Assembly (NCBI RefSeq): GCF_003473545.1
Contig: NZ_QUCM01000001.1
Location: forward strand, 62,001 to 126,000
Length of the DNA: 64,000 nucleotides
Reading direction: 5' to 3'
Source: Clostridium sp. AM22-11AC
Lineage (GTDB): Bacteria; Bacillota; Clostridia; Lachnospirales; Lachnospiraceae
This document shows, in pieces, positions 25,232 to 34,325 of the stretch. The stretch's first letter is position 1; each line of letters starts with the position of its first letter. The position numbers and the translations under genes are program-made. Under the pieces are notes generated by a model. It was not told the DNA's origin and made no database searches. It saw only the letters and a list, made by a program, of their open reading frames with translations.

Positions 25232-26305
25232 TCAGATTGCTGAAAGCACACCTGCAAGAGGAAGCATAACGGAAAGCAGTACCAGACCTACAGAAACTGC
25301 CAGCACTGCCACGATGGTCGGTTCAAATCTTGCGATCATATTGTCAATGGCTGTGTCTGCGATCTCTTCGTAATCATTTGAAATTTCTTCCATAACACTG
25401 TCAAGATGACCGCTTCTGGTTCCCACTTTGATCATCTGGATATAGAAACCGGAAAACATACCTGTTTCCTTTAAAGCCTCATAATAGCTTTCTCCCAGCT
25501 CCAGCTTTTCTTCGCATTTCTTTACCTGTTCTGCAATGCAATCATTTTCTGCCAGCTCTCCTGCCAGTTCCAGACCCTTTTCAAATTCAAGTCCGCTTCT
25601 TAAAGTAAGGGATAAGACAGATGTAAAACGCCTTTTTGCAATCGCATGGGCAATCTTACTGCGGTTTTTGATCTCTGTGGTGATCTTATCAGCGATCCCG
25701 ATGCGGATCCCCATTTTAGAAGCAGCAGCAACCCCTGCCATAACTACAGCTATAACGGCTGACAGGACCAGTGCAGCACCACTGAATGTACCCCCCAGCC
25801 GGATAGCTGACTGGGCTACCGGTGACATCTCCGCCCCTAACTGTTCATACACTTTTGAAAAAATAGGCATTACCTTTACAAACAGCACAAACAGTACCAC
25901 TAACAGCATAAGGATCATCATAGCCGGATACCTTACTGCATTTTTCAGTGTCTTGATAAGGCGGTCCTCTTTTTCATAGTAATCAGACAACGACTTCATC
26001 ATCTGATCCAGGGTACCTGTTTCCTGTCCCAGTTTTGCCATGCGGATCACGTAATCAGGAAAAACTCCTGTATCTTTAAAGATCTTAAAGCAGGGATCTC
26101 CCAGTTCCGCTCCCTCTGACATATACAAAAGCATCTGCCGCTCTTTTTCATCTGCAGCATCCTCTGCCATAATAGAAAATCCTTCATCTAAAGGCACTGC
26201 TGCTTCCAGAAGCAGAGAGACCTGCAGGCAGAAAGCGGACAGTTCACTGCAGGAATATGGCTTCCACTGTCTGCTTTTTTCTTCCTTCTTTTCAAGATCT
26301 GCCAT
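25232..26305 (-). CDS. GspF/PilC-family inner-membrane platform protein
   Basis: This 357-residue protein carries two copies of the type II secretion F domain (about 20-145 and 220-345), each an antiparallel helical bundle with membrane helices at about 126-150, 168-195 and 330-352. It is the membrane platform on which pilus or pseudopilus subunits assemble. Length is slightly under the usual 400 because the N-terminal extension is short. It is the first gene of the cluster; the pilin-like genes and pilT follow at short spacing. Confidence 0.92.
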   Translation of the reverse strand: MADLEKKEEKSRQWKPYSCSELSAFCLQVSLLLEAAVPLDEGFSIMAEDAADEKERQMLLYMSEGAELGDPCFKIFKDTGVFPDYVIRMAKLGQETGTLDQMMKSLSDYYEKEDRLIKTLKNAVRYPAMMILMLLVVLFVLFVKVMPIFSKVYEQLGAEMSPVAQSAIRLGGTFSGAALVLSAVIAVVMAGVAAASKMGIRIGIADKITTEIKNRSKIAHAIAKRRFTSVLSLTLRSGLEFEKGLELAGELAENDCIAEQVKKCEEKLELGESYYEALKETGMFSGFYIQMIKVGTRSGHLDSVMEEISNDYEEIADTAIDNMIARFEPTIVAVLAVSVGLVLLSVMLPLAGVLSAI

Positions 26306-26350
26306 TGTCTTTCCTACTTTCCTCTGTGACGCTACTGTAATGCGATCAGT

Positions 26351-27253
26351 CTAATAGCTGTATTTAGCCTTATAATTAGAACCATTTCCAATATACTGCA
26401 TGATCTCCCGGCTCTGCTTTCCGGAAGAAGCAAAGGTGGGATCCATCAGTTTCCAGTCATGTCCATCAAAATAGATCACGTTGTCTACCCATCCCTGGCC
26501 ATCCAGATATACATTGATCCATGCATGATAAAGGCTTCCTGTATATCCCACAACCAGCTTGGTTGGTATATTCTGGGAACGCAGCATGGCTGTCATTAAG
26601 GCAGCATAATCAAAGCAGATCCCCGTATGCTGTGCAAGAACCACATCTACATTTGGAAGATAACCAGACTGTACAGACTGTGCTTTTGCTGTATCATAAG
26701 TCAGGTTATTGATCACATAGTTGTAAATAGCAGTAACCACTCCGATCTGGTCTGCGGCCCCTGCTGAAAGTTCTGCGCCTTTCTGGACCGCTGCACTGGC
26801 CGGATTAAAGTTCACATACTGGTTTGGATACAGAAACGGTCCGAAAGTATCTGTGATATCCACATTCAGGCTCTGGCTGAATGCCTGGGAATACTGGGTT
26901 CCCTGGATATTTTCAAATACTTTTACCTGATAGGTTCCATTTCCCTCTGATAACGGAAATACCTCATAGGTACCGCTGCTGTTCAGATCATAGGTATAGG
27001 TTTCTGAACCGCTTTTTGACACCTGTACTTTGATCTTTCCCACACTGCCTGTATATTTTACCATGATATAACCGGACGCTGTATTGGACGCATCCAGGGT
27101 TGCTTTATCATTTTTGTATACAGTAGCACCGGAGGCAATGGGTGTAAGTACATGGGCCTCTGCTGCCAGTCCTGTTACCAGACCGGTCTGACCTGCTGTC
27201 ATCATAATTGCTGCCGCCAGTAAAACGGATAGGATCTTCTTTGTTTTTTTCAC
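26351..27253 (-). CDS. Secreted transglutaminase-like protein
   Basis: This 300-residue protein starts at GTG 27253, 11 bases after AAGGAG; an upstream ATG at 27319 would lie inside rlmB. It has a signal peptide (KKTKKILSVLLAAAIMMTAGQ), a beta-sandwich-like region (about 35-140) and a transglutaminase/cysteine-protease-like core. Catalytic candidates are Cys in HTGICFDYAAL, His in LYHAWINVYL and Asp in KLMDPTF. Such proteins act outside the cell in cross-linking or peptide cleavage, and bacterial members are often envelope-associated. It precedes the pilin-like cluster by 45 bases with no visible terminator, so it may be co-transcribed. Confidence 0.87.
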   Translation of the reverse strand: MKKTKKILSVLLAAAIMMTAGQTGLVTGLAAEAHVLTPIASGATVYKNDKATLDASNTASGYIMVKYTGSVGKIKVQVSKSGSETYTYDLNSSGTYEVFPLSEGNGTYQVKVFENIQGTQYSQAFSQSLNVDITDTFGPFLYPNQYVNFNPASAAVQKGAELSAGAADQIGVVTAIYNYVINNLTYDTAKAQSVQSGYLPNVDVVLAQHTGICFDYAALMTAMLRSQNIPTKLVVGYTGSLYHAWINVYLDGQGWVDNVIYFDGHDWKLMDPTFASSGKQSREIMQYIGNGSNYKAKYSY

Positions 27254-27284
27254 TGCCTGTTCAACTCCTTGTACTTTCGCACAT

Positions 27285-28031
27285 CTACTGTTTTGCCAGA
27301 CGCTGACGCACGATCTCATAAGCTAATACACCTGCTGCAACGGAAGCATTCAGGGAGTCAATATCACCCTTCATAGGAATGGATGCTACCATATCGCAGT
27401 GTTCTTTTACAAGTTTGCTGACGCCTTCCCCTTCATTTCCGATCACAAGTCCAATAGGGCCGGTAAGGTTCATTTTATACATCACGTCACCACCCATATC
27501 AGCACATACAAACCAGAGACCTCTCTTCTTTAAGTCTTCCATGGTAGCGGTCAGGTTTGTAACTTTTGCAACCGGAGTATAATTAAGCGCACCGGCTGAT
27601 GTCTTCGCAACGGTAGCTGTCAGACCCACTGCACGGCGCTTTGGGATAATGACCCCATGTGCACCAGCCAGATTGGCAGTACGGATGATAGCTCCCAGAT
27701 TGTGAGGATCCTCGATCCCGTCAAGAAGGAATAGAAATGGCGGTTCGCCCTTTTCTTCTGCCAGTTTTAACATATCTTCTACCTCTGCGTATTCATAAGC
27801 AGCCGCATAGGCGATGACACCCTGGTGTTTTCCTGTCTCAGACATCTGGTCCAAGCGCTCTTTTGCAACATAATTGATAATGGTATCGTATTTTTTAGCT
27901 TCTCTGACAATGGTACGCACCGGACCATCCTGACAGCCGTCTAATACAAACAGCTTGTCAATGGTTTTTCCGGAGCGGAATGCCTCTAATACGGCATTGC
28001 GGCCTTCAATAGTCAGTTCTTCGTATCTCAT
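27285..28031 (-). CDS. rlmB: 23S rRNA 2'-O-methyltransferase RlmB (TrmH/SpoU family)
   Basis: This 248-residue protein has an N-terminal substrate-binding domain (about 1-75) and a SPOUT methyltransferase domain. Signature motifs are DGIEDPHNLGAIIRTA, LVIGNEGEGVSKL and IPMKGDIDSLNASVAAGV, which form the knotted AdoMet site. It methylates a guanosine of 23S rRNA (G2251 in E. coli numbering). It sits three bases after mrnC in the conserved Firmicute order cysS-mrnC-rlmB. A different TrmH-type specificity cannot be excluded. Confidence 0.93.
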   Translation of the reverse strand: MRYEELTIEGRNAVLEAFRSGKTIDKLFVLDGCQDGPVRTIVREAKKYDTIINYVAKERLDQMSETGKHQGVIAYAAAYEYAEVEDMLKLAEEKGEPPFLFLLDGIEDPHNLGAIIRTANLAGAHGVIIPKRRAVGLTATVAKTSAGALNYTPVAKVTNLTATMEDLKKRGLWFVCADMGGDVMYKMNLTGPIGLVIGNEGEGVSKLVKEHCDMVASIPMKGDIDSLNASVAAGVLAYEIVRQRLAKQ

Positions 28032-28034
28032 CTA

Positions 28035-28520
28035 TTATTCTCCTTTTTGTTCAGGTGCCGGTGTTGTTTTTGTTTCCATTGCGCCGATCTTTGTAAGGCC
28101 CAGGCTTACAAGCTCTGTAAGGCGGTCAAAGCGCTCCTCAAGGAACAGCCAGCCTACCAGTGCCTCAAAACCGGTTGCTGTACGGTAATCTACCATCGTG
28201 GCATGTTTTGCCATAGTAGCTGATTTGGCATTGCGGCCTCTCTTATAAACAGCATGTTCCTCTTCTGTCAGGTCTTCTTCTAAAAGACGGATCATCGCTG
28301 CCTGGGTACCTGCCTTTACAAGTTCTGCGCTTCTTTTATGAAGTTTATTTACCTGGATGCTGCCTTTATTGATCACTTTTGCGCGGATCATCACTTCATA
28401 GACTGCATCCCCAATATATGCCAGCACCAGCGGAGAATAGGTCCCTGCGTCTACAGGGCCCATTTCCATTGTCTTTTTATAAAATCCCAGAAAGTCCTTT
28501 AAAGTTATGCTCTCTTCCAC
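28035..28520 (-). CDS. mrnC: Mini-ribonuclease 3
   Basis: This 161-residue protein is an RNase III catalytic domain without the dsRNA-binding domain, the hallmark of MrnC, which matures 23S rRNA ends. The active-site motif is LAYIGDAVYEVMIR (about residues 28-41), with YRTATGFEALVGWLF further on. Its start overlaps the end of cysS by 16 bases, so translation is coupled. Confidence 0.95.
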   Translation of the reverse strand: MEESITLKDFLGFYKKTMEMGPVDAGTYSPLVLAYIGDAVYEVMIRAKVINKGSIQVNKLHKRSAELVKAGTQAAMIRLLEEDLTEEEHAVYKRGRNAKSATMAKHATMVDYRTATGFEALVGWLFLEERFDRLTELVSLGLTKIGAMETKTTPAPEQKGE

Positions 28521-29914
28521 TTTACGCCCTCTCTGGTATCTTCCAGAACAATACCCATATCCAGAAGTTTTCCTCTGATCTCATCTGCAAGAGCAAAGTT
28601 TCTGTCTTTTCTTGCCTGCTGTCTTGCTGCGATCATTTCCTCGATCTCGCTGTCAAGAACTTCTGTCTTTCTCTCTGTGATAATGCCTAAAACATCACAT
28701 AACTGTTCGATCTCCTTTAACAGGCAGGAAACATAGGACTTGGTGCTGGAAGCATCTGCTGTGGAGTTAGCCAGTTTAACCAGCTCGAAGATAGCAGAAA
28801 CAGCATCTGCTGTGTTAAAGTCATCTTCCATAGCTGCCTCGAATTTTTCACGCAGCTTCTGTACTTCCACCATCTTTTCCTGCTCTGCACAGGTCTCTGC
28901 CGCACCTTCTGCCTTTGCATCCAGTTCTTTTAAGCGGTCTACTGCTGTAAGGATACGCTCTAAGCCGTTCTTGGAAGCTTCCATTAACTCTGCGCTGAAG
29001 TTGATCGGGCTTCTGTAGTGTGCGCTTAACATGAAGAAACGCAGTACCTGCAGATCATATTTCTCAGCAATATCACGTACAGTAAAGAAGTTTCCAAGGG
29101 ATTTGGACATCTTCTTATTGTCAATATTTAAGAAACCATTGTGCATCCAGTAATTTGCAAATGTCTTATCATTTGCACACTCACTCTGCGCGATCTCATT
29201 TTCATGGTGTGGGAAGATCAGGTCCTCGCCGCCTGCGTGGATATCGATCTGGTCGCCAAGATAGTGCTTTGCCATAACAGAGCACTCAATATGCCAGCCC
29301 GGACGGCCCTGGCACCACGGAGACTCCCAGTAAGGCTCTCCTTCTTTTTTCGGCTTCCATAATACGAAGTCGTTTGGATCTTCCTTTACTTCTTCACCGC
29401 TTACCTTTAATTCACGGAAACCGGACTGAAGTTCGTCCAAGTTCTTATGGGACAGTTTTCCGTATTCTTTAAATGATTTAACCTTGAAGTATACAGTTCC
29501 GTCATCTGCTACATAAGCATGTCCCTTATCGATCAGGGTCTGGATCATGGTAAGCATGCCCTGGATCTCCTGGGTTGCCTGTGGATTTACAGTTGCAGGC
29601 TTTACATTTAACGCTGCCATATCCTTTTTGCACTCTTCAATATAGCGCTTGGAGATCACTTCTGCATCTACGCCTTCTTCATTTGCCTTCTTGATGATCT
29701 TGTCATCTACGTCAGTGAAGTTGGATACATACTGTACATCATAGCCCTTGTACTCAAAATAACGGCGTACTGTATCAAATACGATCATAGGTCTTGCATT
29801 TCCAATGTGGATCAGATTGTAAACAGTAGGTCCGCATACATACATTTTTACCTGTCCCGGTGTTAATGGGACAAATTCTTCTTTTCTTCTTGTGAGAGTA
29901 TTAAAGATCTTCAT
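28505..29914 (-). CDS. cysS: Cysteinyl-tRNA synthetase
   Basis: This class I synthetase (469 residues from the chosen start) charges tRNA-Cys. The first zinc-ligand region and HIGH-like box are in [19 protein letters not shown] (about residues 22-40), and [10 protein letters not shown] is the second signature (about 265). WHIECS and HHENE supply further zinc ligands. I use ATG 29914, 7 bases after GGAG; two upstream in-frame ATGs overlap the SD. It heads the cysS-mrnC-rlmB block. Confidence 0.96.
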   Translation of the reverse strand: MKIFNTLTRRKEEFVPLTPGQVKMYVCGPTVYNLIHIGNARPMIVFDTVRRYFEYKGYDVQYVSNFTDVDDKIIKKANEEGVDAEVISKRYIEECKKDMAALNVKPATVNPQATQEIQGMLTMIQTLIDKGHAYVADDGTVYFKVKSFKEYGKLSHKNLDELQSGFRELKVSGEEVKEDPNDFVLWKPKKEGEPYWESPWCQGRPGWHIECSVMAKHYLGDQIDIHAGGEDLIFPHHENEIAQSECANDKTFANYWMHNGFLNIDNKKMSKSLGNFFTVRDIAEKYDLQVLRFFMLSAHYRSPINFSAELMEASKNGLERILTAVDRLKELDAKAEGAAETCAEQEKMVEVQKLREKFEAAMEDDFNTADAVSAIFELVKLANSTADASSTKSYVSCLLKEIEQLCDVLGIITERKTEVLDSEIEEMIAARQQARKDRNFALADEIRGKLLDMGIVLEDTREGVKWKRA

Positions 29915-29968
29915 AGTCATTCTCCTCATTTCTGTAAGCTTTACAAACTTACATATTTATCCCCAGTT

Positions 29969-30517
29969 TTATTTTTGAGAGCCGCAGCAGCCTCCACAGC
30001 CTGTGCAGCTATCATTTACTATCTTATTATCATAGCAGTAATCAGCTACTTCCGTCAATAATGTAATTGCCTGGGAGGAAATTCCTTCCCCGGTTCCTGT
30101 AAAGCCAAGCCCCTCTTCTGTAGTGGCTTTTACACTGACTCTGGATACATCCAGATGCAGCGCCTGGGCAATGTTTTCTGCCATCTTTGGACGGTAATTT
30201 AAAAGTTTGGGACGCTGGGCAATGATGGTGGCATCGATATTTTCCACTACATAGCCTTTTTCTTCCAGTAATTCCCCTACTTTTTTCAGCAGTTCTATAC
30301 TGGATATCCCTTCATATCTTGGATCCGTATCAGGAAAATGCTGTCCGATATCCCCTAAAGCAGCTGCGCCTAAAAGAGCATCCATTACAGCGTGTACAAG
30401 CACATCTGCATCAGAATGGCCTAACAGTCCCTTTTCGTAAGGAATCCCCACACCGCCAAGGATCAGCTTTCTTCCTTCTACCAGTTTGTGTACGTCATAT
30501 CCCTGTCCAATCCTCAT
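29969..30517 (-). CDS. ispF: MECDP synthase (IspF) with a cysteine-rich C-terminal tail
   Basis: IspF forms 2-C-methyl-erythritol 2,4-cyclodiphosphate in the non-mevalonate isoprenoid pathway. Metal ligands GYDVHKL (Asp8, His10) and [16 protein letters not shown] are present, as is the C-terminal [19 protein letters not shown]. The family usually ends near residue 157-160; here about 22 residues follow, with Cys161, 171, 174, 177 and 178 ([13 protein letters not shown]). That tail could bind a metal or Fe-S cluster or be redox-active. It is in frame with a normal stop, so it is not a read-through artefact within this sequence. Confidence 0.94.
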   Translation of the reverse strand: MRIGQGYDVHKLVEGRKLILGGVGIPYEKGLLGHSDADVLVHAVMDALLGAAALGDIGQHFPDTDPRYEGISSIELLKKVGELLEEKGYVVENIDATIIAQRPKLLNYRPKMAENIAQALHLDVSRVSVKATTEEGLGFTGTGEGISSQAITLLTEVADYCYDNKIVNDSCTGCGGCCGSQK

Positions 30518-30574
30518 TTATTTTATGTCTCCTTTATAACTGATTTATAAAATTCTGTCTGGCAGACCCTGTGA

Positions 30575-31501
30575 TCAGAACATCATCCGTACTTTCCGCG
30601 GAATACATTCTGCCTGTATATCGTTTACATTTCCACACACTTCTCCGTCCACATGAACTGGAAGCGGGGCATCTGTGTGTATCTTCACTTCCCTGCACTC
30701 ATAGGTTCTGGTTCCTTTATAACGCTTTTTCCTGCCGGTCATGGCTCCCAAAAGAAGAGGGATCAGTTTCATCCGGTTAGAATGACTGACTACGCATATG
30801 TTCATCAGCCCGTCTTTTCCGTCTGCTTTCGGGGCAAAGACGAAACCGCCGCCTTCTGATGGCTGGATGTGGCAGGATATAAACAGGATGTTATTAAATT
30901 CTACCCGTTTTACACCATCTAAAACAATATATCCTCTGGAAGACCTGCATTTAAAAAACTGGCCGATCCCAAGGAGCAGATAGGAAAGCCTGCGAAAACC
31001 CATATGTCCTAAACGGCTGCGAAGCCGGGAGTCAAGGGCTGCCTGACAGACTGCAGCGTCAAAGCCGATCCCGGCACTGACTAAGAAACGTCTGTGAAAA
31101 GGTTCTCCTTTTCCATAGGAAAGGACACCATAATCGATCATGGAAAAATGTCTTGGCTGAAGCTGCTTTTTCAGGCACTTCACCGGGCTTGCCGGCATGT
31201 GCAGACTTCGCCACAGATCATTTCCTGTTCCAGCCGGAATATAGCCAAGATTTAAAGGACCATGAAAGGATGCACCATCTAATACCTCGTTCATCGTGCC
31301 ATCTCCGCCTACAACAATAAGGAAGCATGGCTTTCCTGCTTCCTTTGTCAGCTCTCTGGCAGCGTCTCTGGCTTCGCCGATCCCATTTGTCAGAACCGCT
31401 TCATATTCAATATTGTGCCGGTCCATATAACCGGCAATAGCTCTCCATACTTTCCATCCTCTGCCGGAGCCTGCGTTTGGGTTAATGATAAAATGGTACA
31501 T
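30575..31501 (-). CDS. Diacylglycerol/lipid kinase family protein
   Basis: This 308-residue protein begins MYHFIINPNAGSGRG and has the GGDGTMNEVLDG nucleotide loop (about residues 60-71) of the DagK/YegS lipid kinases, which phosphorylate diacylglycerol or related lipids at the membrane. The C-terminal beta-sandwich with VHVDGE is also typical. I start at ATG 31501; a TTG two codons upstream is 8 bases after AAAGGA and may be the true start. An ATG further up (31540) coincides with the predicted transcription start. An extended -10 lies just upstream. Confidence 0.88.
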   Translation of the reverse strand: MYHFIINPNAGSGRGWKVWRAIAGYMDRHNIEYEAVLTNGIGEARDAARELTKEAGKPCFLIVVGGDGTMNEVLDGASFHGPLNLGYIPAGTGNDLWRSLHMPASPVKCLKKQLQPRHFSMIDYGVLSYGKGEPFHRRFLVSAGIGFDAAVCQAALDSRLRSRLGHMGFRRLSYLLLGIGQFFKCRSSRGYIVLDGVKRVEFNNILFISCHIQPSEGGGFVFAPKADGKDGLMNICVVSHSNRMKLIPLLLGAMTGRKKRYKGTRTYECREVKIHTDAPLPVHVDGEVCGNVNDIQAECIPRKVRMMF

Positions 31502-31543
31502 AGGCAAACAGGGTGTCCTTTCTTGTTTTTCTGTGCTCATTTT

Positions 31544-31552
31544 ATTATAGCA
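31544..31552 (-). promoter_or_regulatory. Extended -10 promoter of the lipid kinase gene
   Basis: On the minus strand TGCTATAAT: TATAAT (31544-31549) preceded by the TGn extension. The -35 match is poor, as is common for extended -10 promoters. Confidence 0.5.
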
Positions 31553-31659
31553 TAATGGTACCGAAAAGAATATAAAACGCATCGAAAATTTCTATTAAAA
31601 ATGCCCCTTATGTCACCGTCTATGAACTGCTCGTCCAGTGACCTGCCAATGTATATTTG

Positions 31660-31702
31660 TATATAGCAAAAAAGCAATCTGCACTACGCAAATTGCTTTT
31701 TT
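31660..31702 (-). terminator. Terminator of the tRNA-Val/Met operon
   Basis: AAAAAAGCAA (31668-31677) and TTGCTTTTTT (31693-31702) are inverted arms; the minus-strand transcript ends in a run of T. It starts 2 bases past the last tRNA. Confidence 0.8.
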
Positions 31703-31704
31703 CA

Positions 31705-31778
31705 TAGCGAGAGGGGGATTCGAACCCTCGACACCGCGGGTATGAACCGCGTGCTCTAGCCAACTGAGCTATCTCGCC
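31705..31778 (-). tRNA. tRNA-Met (CAT)
   Basis: The minus-strand cloverleaf has acceptor GGCGAGA/TCTCGCT, D-arm GCTCAGTTGGCTAGAGC and anticodon loop TTCATAC (anticodon CAT). The start resembles elongator tRNA-Met of Firmicutes. A CAT tRNA modified to read AUA (Ile2) is less likely but not excluded. Confidence 0.9.
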
Positions 31779-31794
31779 ATATTTAGTTATTGGA

Positions 31795-31867
31795 TGGGGC
31801 CTACAGGGCTCGAACCTGTGACCCTCTGCTTGTAAGGCAGATGCTCTCCCAGCTGAGCTAAGACCCC
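31795..31867 (-). tRNA. tRNA-Val (TAC)
   Basis: The minus-strand cloverleaf starts GGGGTCTTAGCTCAGCTGGG; anticodon loop CTTACAA gives anticodon TAC. The body is identical to the copy at 31965. Confidence 0.94.
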
Positions 31868-31873
31868 ATACAG

Positions 31874-31947
31874 TAGCGGAAGGGAGATTCGAACTCTCGA
31901 CACCACGGGTATGAACCGTGTGCTCTAGCCATCTGAGCTATTCCGCC
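31874..31947 (-). tRNA. tRNA-Met (CAT), second copy
   Basis: Same layout as the copy at 31705 with anticodon CAT, but with differences in acceptor, D and T stems (acceptor GGCGGAA/TTCCGCT), so the two copies have diverged. Confidence 0.9.
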
Positions 31948-31964
31948 ATAATTATTTAATTGGA

Positions 31965-32037
31965 TGGGGCCTACAGGGCTCGAACCTGTGACCCTCTGCT
32001 TGTAAGGCAGATGCTCTCCCAGCTGAGCTAAGACCCC
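31965..32037 (-). tRNA. tRNA-Val (TAC), second copy
   Basis: Identical in sequence to the tRNA-Val at 31795. First tRNA of the minus-strand operon Val-Met-Val-Met. Confidence 0.94.
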
Positions 32038-32078
32038 GTATCCGCTTTCACATTTGTCTCAAATGCGATTGCTTGAAT

Positions 32079-32107
32079 AGTATAATTCAAATTGTAGGAA
32101 TTGTCAA
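32079..32107 (-). promoter_or_regulatory. Promoter of the tRNA-Val/Met operon
   Basis: On the minus strand TTGACA (32102-32107), 17 bases, TATACT (32079-32084): a near-consensus sigma-A promoter about 40 bases upstream of the first tRNA. Confidence 0.85.
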
Positions 32108-32174
32108 CACTTTTTGAAAATTATTTTTCCATTTATTTTCATGGCTTTTTCATATAAAAGAATGTGTCCTGGCG

Positions 32175-32212
32175 CAAAAACAGCCCGGCCGTTTCTCCCC
32201 TTGGCCGGGCTG
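32175..32212 (-). terminator. fruA terminator
   Basis: CAGCCCGGCC (32181-32190) and GGCCGGGCTG (32203-32212) form a 10-base GC-rich stem followed by TTTTTG on the minus strand, about 65 bases after the fruA stop codon. Confidence 0.88.
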
Positions 32213-32276
32213 CTGTAAAATACTCCCTTAAGTATATATCTGCTTTCCCCTGCGATGTAGGGGAAGATGCAATATT

Positions 32277-34262
32277 TTATTCTTCCACGTTCTTTTTCAG
32301 AATTCCCAGGATTAAGCAACCTACAACAGCTCCGATCACAACTGCTGCCAGATACATCACCGGATTGCCGATGGTAGGCAGTACGAATAATCCGCCGTGA
32401 GGTGCTCTTAACGTACAGCCAAATGCCATGGACAGACCACCTGCAATGGCAGAACCGATGAGACAGGACGGGATTACACGAAGAGGATCCTGCGCTGCAA
32501 ATGGAATAGCGCCTTCTGTAATGAAGGAAAGACCCATTACGTAGTTTACAACACCGGACTGACGCTCTTTTTCCGTAAATTTCTTCTTAAAGAAAGTAGT
32601 GCAAAGAGCGATCGCGATCGGAGGCACCATACCACCTGCCATTACCGCTGCCATTACTTCAAAGTTTCCTTCTGCTAACTGCGCTGTTCCGAATACATAA
32701 GCTGCTTTGTTGAAAGGACCACCCATATCAATAGACATCATGCCGCCAAGGATCATACCTAAAACGACACGGCTGGTTCCTCCCATTCCATTTAAGAAGT
32801 GGGTCAGTCCATCATTGATCATGCCCATATATGGATTGATAAAGGTAGTAACGACTGCTGCAAGGAAAATACCGATCACTGGATACAATAACACAGGTTT
32901 GATACCTTCCAGTGACTTTGGAAGTTTGGAAAACAGTTTCTTCAGTCCTAATACAATGTAACCACCTGCAAAACCTGCAAATAATGCGCCAAGGAAACCT
33001 GCGTTTACATCTCCGCCAGCCGGATTTGCAAAAGTAGAACCCATTTTAGCGATCAGACCTGCTACCAGACCAACTGCAAGACCAGGACGGTCTGCAATAC
33101 TCATGGCAATAAAGCCTGCAAGGATCGGAAGCATCATGCCAAATGCCTGCTCACCAATGGTCTTTAAGTAAGCTGCAAGAGGTGTGTTCTTACCAAAATT
33201 GGATGGATCAATAGAATAATCATCCAGTAAGAATGCCAGTGCGATCAGGATACCGCCGCCGATCACAAATGGAAGCATGTGGGATACACCGTTCATCAGA
33301 TGCTTGTAGATCTGTCTTCCTACGCTGTCATTCTCCCCTTCAGAAGCTGCGCCGGAAGCGTCTCCTGAGTAATGATAGATCGGTACGGTTCCGCTTACTG
33401 CCTGGTTGATCAGAACCTCTGCCTTGTGGATACCATCTGCTACAGGAACCATGATCACCGGCTTTCCGTCAAAACGGGCCATTTCCACGTTCTTATCCGC
33501 TGCTACGATGATCGCCTCTGCTGCCGCAATCTCCTCTTTTGTCAGCACATTCTGGGCACCGCCGGAGCCATCTGTCTCAGCCTTCAAGGAAATCCCCAGC
33601 TTCTTTCCTGTATTTTCCAGATTTTCCGCTGCCATGTACGTATGGGCAATACCTGTAGGGCAGGCAGTTACAGCTAACACCCGGTAATGTGCATTAACCG
33701 CCAAAGCACTCTTTTCTGCCCCATCATCTACCTTCTGTTCCACAGCCTTATCCTCTGTCACATTTTCTGCAGCTGCCTCTGTTTTCCTCTCTTCTTCGCC
33801 AAAGCGCTCATTTTCCGCCTTGTCGATGATATCTAAAAACTCATCTGTATCCTTTGCAGCGATCAGGCTCTCCTTAAATCCCGGGTTCATCAATAAGGTA
33901 GACAGTCTGGATAATGCCTGTAAATGCACATCATCTCCTGCTGCCGGTGCTGCGATCATAAAGATCAGATTTGCCAGGGAGCCGTCAAATGCCTCATAAT
34001 CCACGCCTTCCGGAACTACCATTGCTGCAAGTCCCGGTTCTTTTACTGCCTCTACCTTTGCGTGTGGGATGGCAATTCCTTCACCAATGGCTGTACTTCC
34101 AAGTGCCTCTCTTGCTAAAATTCCTTCCTTATATCCCTGTGTACTGTTAAGCCGTCCACCAGCATCCATCAGTGAGATCAGTTTGTCAATGGCTGCGTTC
34201 TTGTCTGCCACTTTCACGCCCAGTTCAATGCTTTCCTTTTTCAACAGCTCTGTAATACGCAT
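32277..34262 (-). CDS. fruA: PTS fructose transporter EIIABC
   Basis: This 661-residue protein imports fructose and phosphorylates it to fructose-1-phosphate. EIIA (about 1-150) carries the phospho-His in IAIPHAKV (His67). A Glu-rich linker leads to EIIB (about 192-295) with the phospho-Cys in VTACPTGIAHTYMAAENL (Cys201). EIIC (about 310-655) is a membrane domain with about nine segments. All three domains are complete. fruK lies 63 bases upstream on the same strand, giving a fruKA operon ended by a strong terminator. Confidence 0.96.
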   Translation of the reverse strand: MRITELLKKESIELGVKVADKNAAIDKLISLMDAGGRLNSTQGYKEGILAREALGSTAIGEGIAIPHAKVEAVKEPGLAAMVVPEGVDYEAFDGSLANLIFMIAAPAAGDDVHLQALSRLSTLLMNPGFKESLIAAKDTDEFLDIIDKAENERFGEEERKTEAAAENVTEDKAVEQKVDDGAEKSALAVNAHYRVLAVTACPTGIAHTYMAAENLENTGKKLGISLKAETDGSGGAQNVLTKEEIAAAEAIIVAADKNVEMARFDGKPVIMVPVADGIHKAEVLINQAVSGTVPIYHYSGDASGAASEGENDSVGRQIYKHLMNGVSHMLPFVIGGGILIALAFLLDDYSIDPSNFGKNTPLAAYLKTIGEQAFGMMLPILAGFIAMSIADRPGLAVGLVAGLIAKMGSTFANPAGGDVNAGFLGALFAGFAGGYIVLGLKKLFSKLPKSLEGIKPVLLYPVIGIFLAAVVTTFINPYMGMINDGLTHFLNGMGGTSRVVLGMILGGMMSIDMGGPFNKAAYVFGTAQLAEGNFEVMAAVMAGGMVPPIAIALCTTFFKKKFTEKERQSGVVNYVMGLSFITEGAIPFAAQDPLRVIPSCLIGSAIAGGLSMAFGCTLRAPHGGLFVLPTIGNPVMYLAAVVIGAVVGCLILGILKKNVEE

Positions 34263-34325
34263 GTGTATACCTCCTTCTATATTTCAATCTGCTTTTTCAT
34301 GCCCATATTTTATTTCATCGTAAGC

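Noticed and set aside
29915..29968. Possible T-box leader before cysS
   Set aside because: The gap is only about 54 bases and has no specifier-loop or antiterminator features; the same holds for the region before glnS.
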